Source of the DNA: JADJPO01 sp963825645
Lineage (GTDB): Bacteria > Actinomycetota > Actinomycetes > Actinomycetales > Kineosporiaceae
Length of the DNA: 64,000 nucleotides
Direction: 5' to 3'
Assembly: GCA_963825645.1 (NCBI GenBank)
Contig: CAWGTT010000005.1
Coordinates: 1-64,000, forward strand
Made by a program: the position numbers and the translations under genes. Below the pieces are notes generated by a model, which was not told the origin of the DNA, made no database searches, and saw only the letters and a program-made list of their open reading frames with translations. Each line of letters opens with the position of its first letter. Position 1 is the stretch's first letter. Shown in pieces: positions 63,338 to 64,000 of the stretch.

Positions 63338-64000
63338 CGCGCCGACCATCCTGGCCACGTCGGGAGGCCTGCGGTACAACGCCGAGGGCCGTCGTCGGAT
63401 CGACCTCGCGCCCCTGGTGCACCACGGCGTCGAGCTGTCCGGCGTCCACGGGCGGGCGCCGAGGGTGTGCGCCGTCGGTACCGCGTCGGGGGACCAGCGC
63501 TGGTTCGCCGCCGAGCTCGACGAGGCCGCACGCGGCGCCGGGTTCGCGCTGAGCCACCTGCACCTGTTCGCCATGCCGAACATCGAGGACGTCGAGGGCC
63601 ATCTGCTGAACCAGGATCTGGTCTGGGTGGGTGGCGGCTCGGTGGCGAATCTGCTCGCGGTCTGGCGGGTCCACGGTCTGGATGAGGTGTTCCCCCGGGT
63701 CTGGGCGGCCGGCGTGGTGCTCGGCGGGGTGAGCGCCGGATCGATCTGCTGGCACGTCGGCGGTGTGACCGACTCGTTCGGCCCGGACCTGCGTCCGGTC
63801 ACCGACGGCTTGGCGATGGTGCCCTACGGCAACGGCGTGCACTACGACTCCGAGGCCAGGCGCCGCCCGTCGATCCAGGCGCTGGTCGCCGACGGACTGC
63901 TTCCCAGCAGCTACTGCACCGATGACGGGGTGGGTCTGGTGTACCGGGGCACCGAGATGGTCGAGGCGGTCGCCGAGGTCGACGAAGCGGGCGCCTATCT
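63326..64000 (+). CDS. peptidase E family (S51) protein, 3' end cut by window
   Basis: At least 225 residues of a dipeptidase E/cyanophycinase-type serine hydrolase are seen; the frame is open to the last base. The nucleophile motif is LGGVSAGSICWHVGG, preceded by VWVGGGSVANLLAVWR, which corresponds to the GGGNTxxLL loop of the family. VHYDSEARRRPSIQALV follows. It would hydrolyse Asp-X dipeptides or similar substrates in the cytoplasm. ATG at 63326 lies inside the 3' end of the flavin oxidase gene (12-bp overlap), indicating coupling. Confidence 0.85.

Noticed and set aside
1..64000. tRNA, rRNA, insertion sequences, attachment sites, prophage
   Set aside because: No tRNA-like cloverleaf, transposase, integrase or terminal inverted repeats were recognised. 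Intergenic regions are short and show none of these.

Overview
This 64 kb window is chromosomal DNA from a high-GC actinobacterium. GC is uniformly high, GTG starts are frequent, and neighbouring genes often overlap by 4 bp (ATGA or GTGA). The gene order closely parallels the Mycobacterium tuberculosis interval from pknL (Rv2176) to the Rv2216 epimerase: pknL, class II DAHP synthase, acyltransferase, SRPBCC protein, NlpC/P60 hydrolase, exonuclease/UvrC-like protein, trpD, ctaE-qcrCAB, ctaF-ctaD-ctaC, adoK, HesB protein, glycerate kinase, DUF3043 protein, cobU/cobT/cobS, gcvT, leucyl aminopeptidase, E2 and epimerase. The genus cannot be fixed from what I can see. No tRNA, rRNA, insertion sequence, prophage or CRISPR array is visible.

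Layout. 1-13.4 kb: PASTA kinase (5' end missing), molybdopterin oxidoreductase, DAHP synthase, GT-C-like membrane protein, acyltransferase, esterase, nuclease-fold protein, two tandem ROK glucokinases, and an ArsA-like protein with a lost Walker A motif beside an SRPBCC protein. 13.4-18.9 kb: an accessory signalling block made of a repeat-rich pseudo-receiver/GAF protein, a NarL-type histidine kinase with its regulator, and an overlapping Flp-type pilin. 18.9-22 kb: a DUF4397 surface protein, class F sortase, SigK-like sigma and RskA-like anti-sigma operon. 22-28.6 kb: a GT87-like protein, an NlpC/P60 hydrolase, a 79-residue Cys-rich protein, an M28 peptidase, and a ZIP-family protein split by two cyclic-nucleotide-binding-like domains. 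28.8-32.3 kb: exonuclease/UvrC-like protein, AsnC-type domain, trpD and a lone receiver. 32.5-41.2 kb: the bcc-aa3 respiratory supercomplex genes, with ctaE-qcrCAB on the plus strand and ctaC-ctaD-ctaF plus an L,D-transpeptidase on the minus strand. 41.3-64 kb: aat, adoK, HesB protein, glycerate kinase, GGDEF/EAL protein, M20 peptidase, late cobalamin genes, ribokinase, gcvT, pepA, lpd, 2-oxoacid dehydrogenase E2, an orphan LigD-type primase/polymerase domain, epimerase, flavin oxidase and a truncated peptidase E.

Themes. Core carbon, amino-acid, cofactor and respiratory genes are interleaved with regulatory and surface loci. Many genes carry a (T/C)ANNNT hexamer 6-7 nt before the start codon and no Shine-Dalgarno, which predicts leaderless mRNAs. 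In two divergent pairs (gaps of only 35 and 36 bp) the two -10 elements lie about 10 bp apart, so the promoters should exclude each other. The most unusual protein is the ZIP/cNMP-binding fusion with altered metal-site residues. Also notable are the degenerate ArsA-like and CobT-like proteins, the repeat-loaded GAF protein, the SigK-sortase-DUF4397 operon, and a strong G-quadruplex motif upstream of the respiratory operon.
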